From assembly GCA_002390675.1 (NCBI GenBank), contig DGPZ01000138.1:1-5111 (forward strand): a stretch of 5,111 nucleotides of DNA, given 5' to 3'. The notes under the pieces were generated by a model. That model searched no databases and had not been told where the DNA came from. It saw only the letters and a list, made by a program, of their open reading frames with translations. A program made the position numbers and the translations under genes. Shown here piece by piece: positions 4,854-5,111 of this stretch (position 1 is its first letter; every line of letters begins with the position of its first letter). The stretch is from Deltaproteobacteria bacterium UBA4427. GTDB taxonomy: Bacteria; Myxococcota_A; UBA9160; UBA4427.

Positions 4854-5111
4854 TTCCACCCATCAAGCTCCGAAAATAGGAATGATGGGACGATTGTTGA
4901 TCCCATCCAGTACACATTCGCCGGAAACCTCCCGTATTCGGGAAACAACCTGGAGCCGTTCGCGAGCCTGACCAACGCGAACCTGTTCAACGCGGACCTG
5001 TCCAGCGCGATCCTTGCTAATACCTTCGGACTGGGCAGTTCGTTCGGGTCCGCGAACCTGTCTGGCGCGTTCCTGATCCTCGCGAACCTGACCAACGCGA
5101 ACCTGACCCAC
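4827..5111 (+). CDS. Pentapeptide-repeat protein, N-terminal part only (runs off the right edge)
   Basis: The frame is open from after TAA 4809-4811 to the window end. From 4962 it encodes ten consecutive five-residue units of the A(N/D)Lxx type: ASLTN, ANLFN, ADLSS, AILAN, two degenerate units (TFGLG, SSFGS), ANLSG, AFLIL, ANLTN and ANLTH. Such repeats fold into a right-handed quadrilateral beta-helix, with the central Leu and the Ala pointing inward. Functions in the family vary and none can be assigned here. About 45 non-repeat residues precede the repeats (VDPIQYTFAGNLPYSGNNLEP just before them), with no signal peptide. The start is doubtful: there is no in-frame ATG, only TTG/GTG at 4824, 4827, 4845 and 4848, none with a Shine-Dalgarno. 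The gene may begin by a rare start or be a 5'-damaged copy. A 19-nt exact repeat (4967-4985 and 5087-5105) is 120 nt apart, equal to eight units, which suggests growth by internal duplication. Confidence 0.7.
   Translation, partial: MTPVDVLVTFHPSSSENRNDGTIVDPIQYTFAGNLPYSGNNLEPFASLTNANLFNADLSSAILANTFGLGSSFGSANLSGAFLILANLTNANLTH

Noticed and set aside
4882..4971. ATGATG with AGGA just upstream as the start of the pentapeptide protein
   Set aside because: This frame is different from the repeat frame and ends at a TGA within about 30 codons. It would only work with a frameshift, which cannot be shown from one sequence.
4808..5111. Minus-strand frames with QVR/RFA-type periodic repeats
   Set aside because: Their periodicity mirrors the pentapeptide repeats on the plus strand; the plus-strand A(N/D)Lxx pattern is the recognised family signature.

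Overview
The window is GC-rich and densely coded. Its contents are ordinary bacterial genes: an acyl-CoA synthetase, a ClpP-family protein, an A-type Fe-S carrier, an Rrf2 regulator, MoaA and the start of a pentapeptide-repeat protein. Nothing fixes the species. The high GC, the solitary ClpP-like gene and the Rrf2/Fe-S pair would suit a Gram-negative, delta/myxobacteria-like or related uncultured lineage, but this is a guess.

Layout: (1) 1-1569, minus strand: an AMP-forming fatty-acyl-CoA synthetase of 523 visible codons, cut by the left edge just after its catalytic lysine. (2) 1570-1801: a divergent intergenic region with a spaced inverted repeat and a small hairpin. (3) 1802-2428, plus strand: a ClpP-family subunit whose triad is Ser110-His135-Asn184 in place of Ser-His-Asp. 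(4) 2429-2546: a short convergent gap. (5) 2547-2876 and 2991-3479, both minus strand: a probable two-gene unit, with an Rrf2-family Fe-S regulator transcribed first and an IscA/SufA/ErpA-type carrier second. They are separated by a 114-nt spacer that is C-rich and G-poor in the transcript. (6) 3480-3668: a divergent control region with a perfect 10-bp palindrome over a candidate rrf2 promoter. (7) 3669-4775, plus strand: moaA, with an unusual Pro/Ser/Thr/Ala-rich N-terminal extension. (8) 4776-5111: a more AT-rich gap, then a pentapeptide-repeat reading frame that runs off the right edge and has no ATG start.

The coherent theme is iron-sulfur biology. An Rrf2 protein with a RirA-like cysteine pattern sits upstream of an Fe-S carrier and divergent from moaA, whose product needs two [4Fe-4S] clusters. 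A shared operator could tie cofactor synthesis to Fe-S status; that is inference. The acyl-CoA synthetase and ClpP-like gene have no evident link to this module. I saw no CRISPR array, insertion sequence, tRNA or rRNA. I found no clear new system; the best leads are the Asn-variant ClpP and the rrf2/moaA control region.
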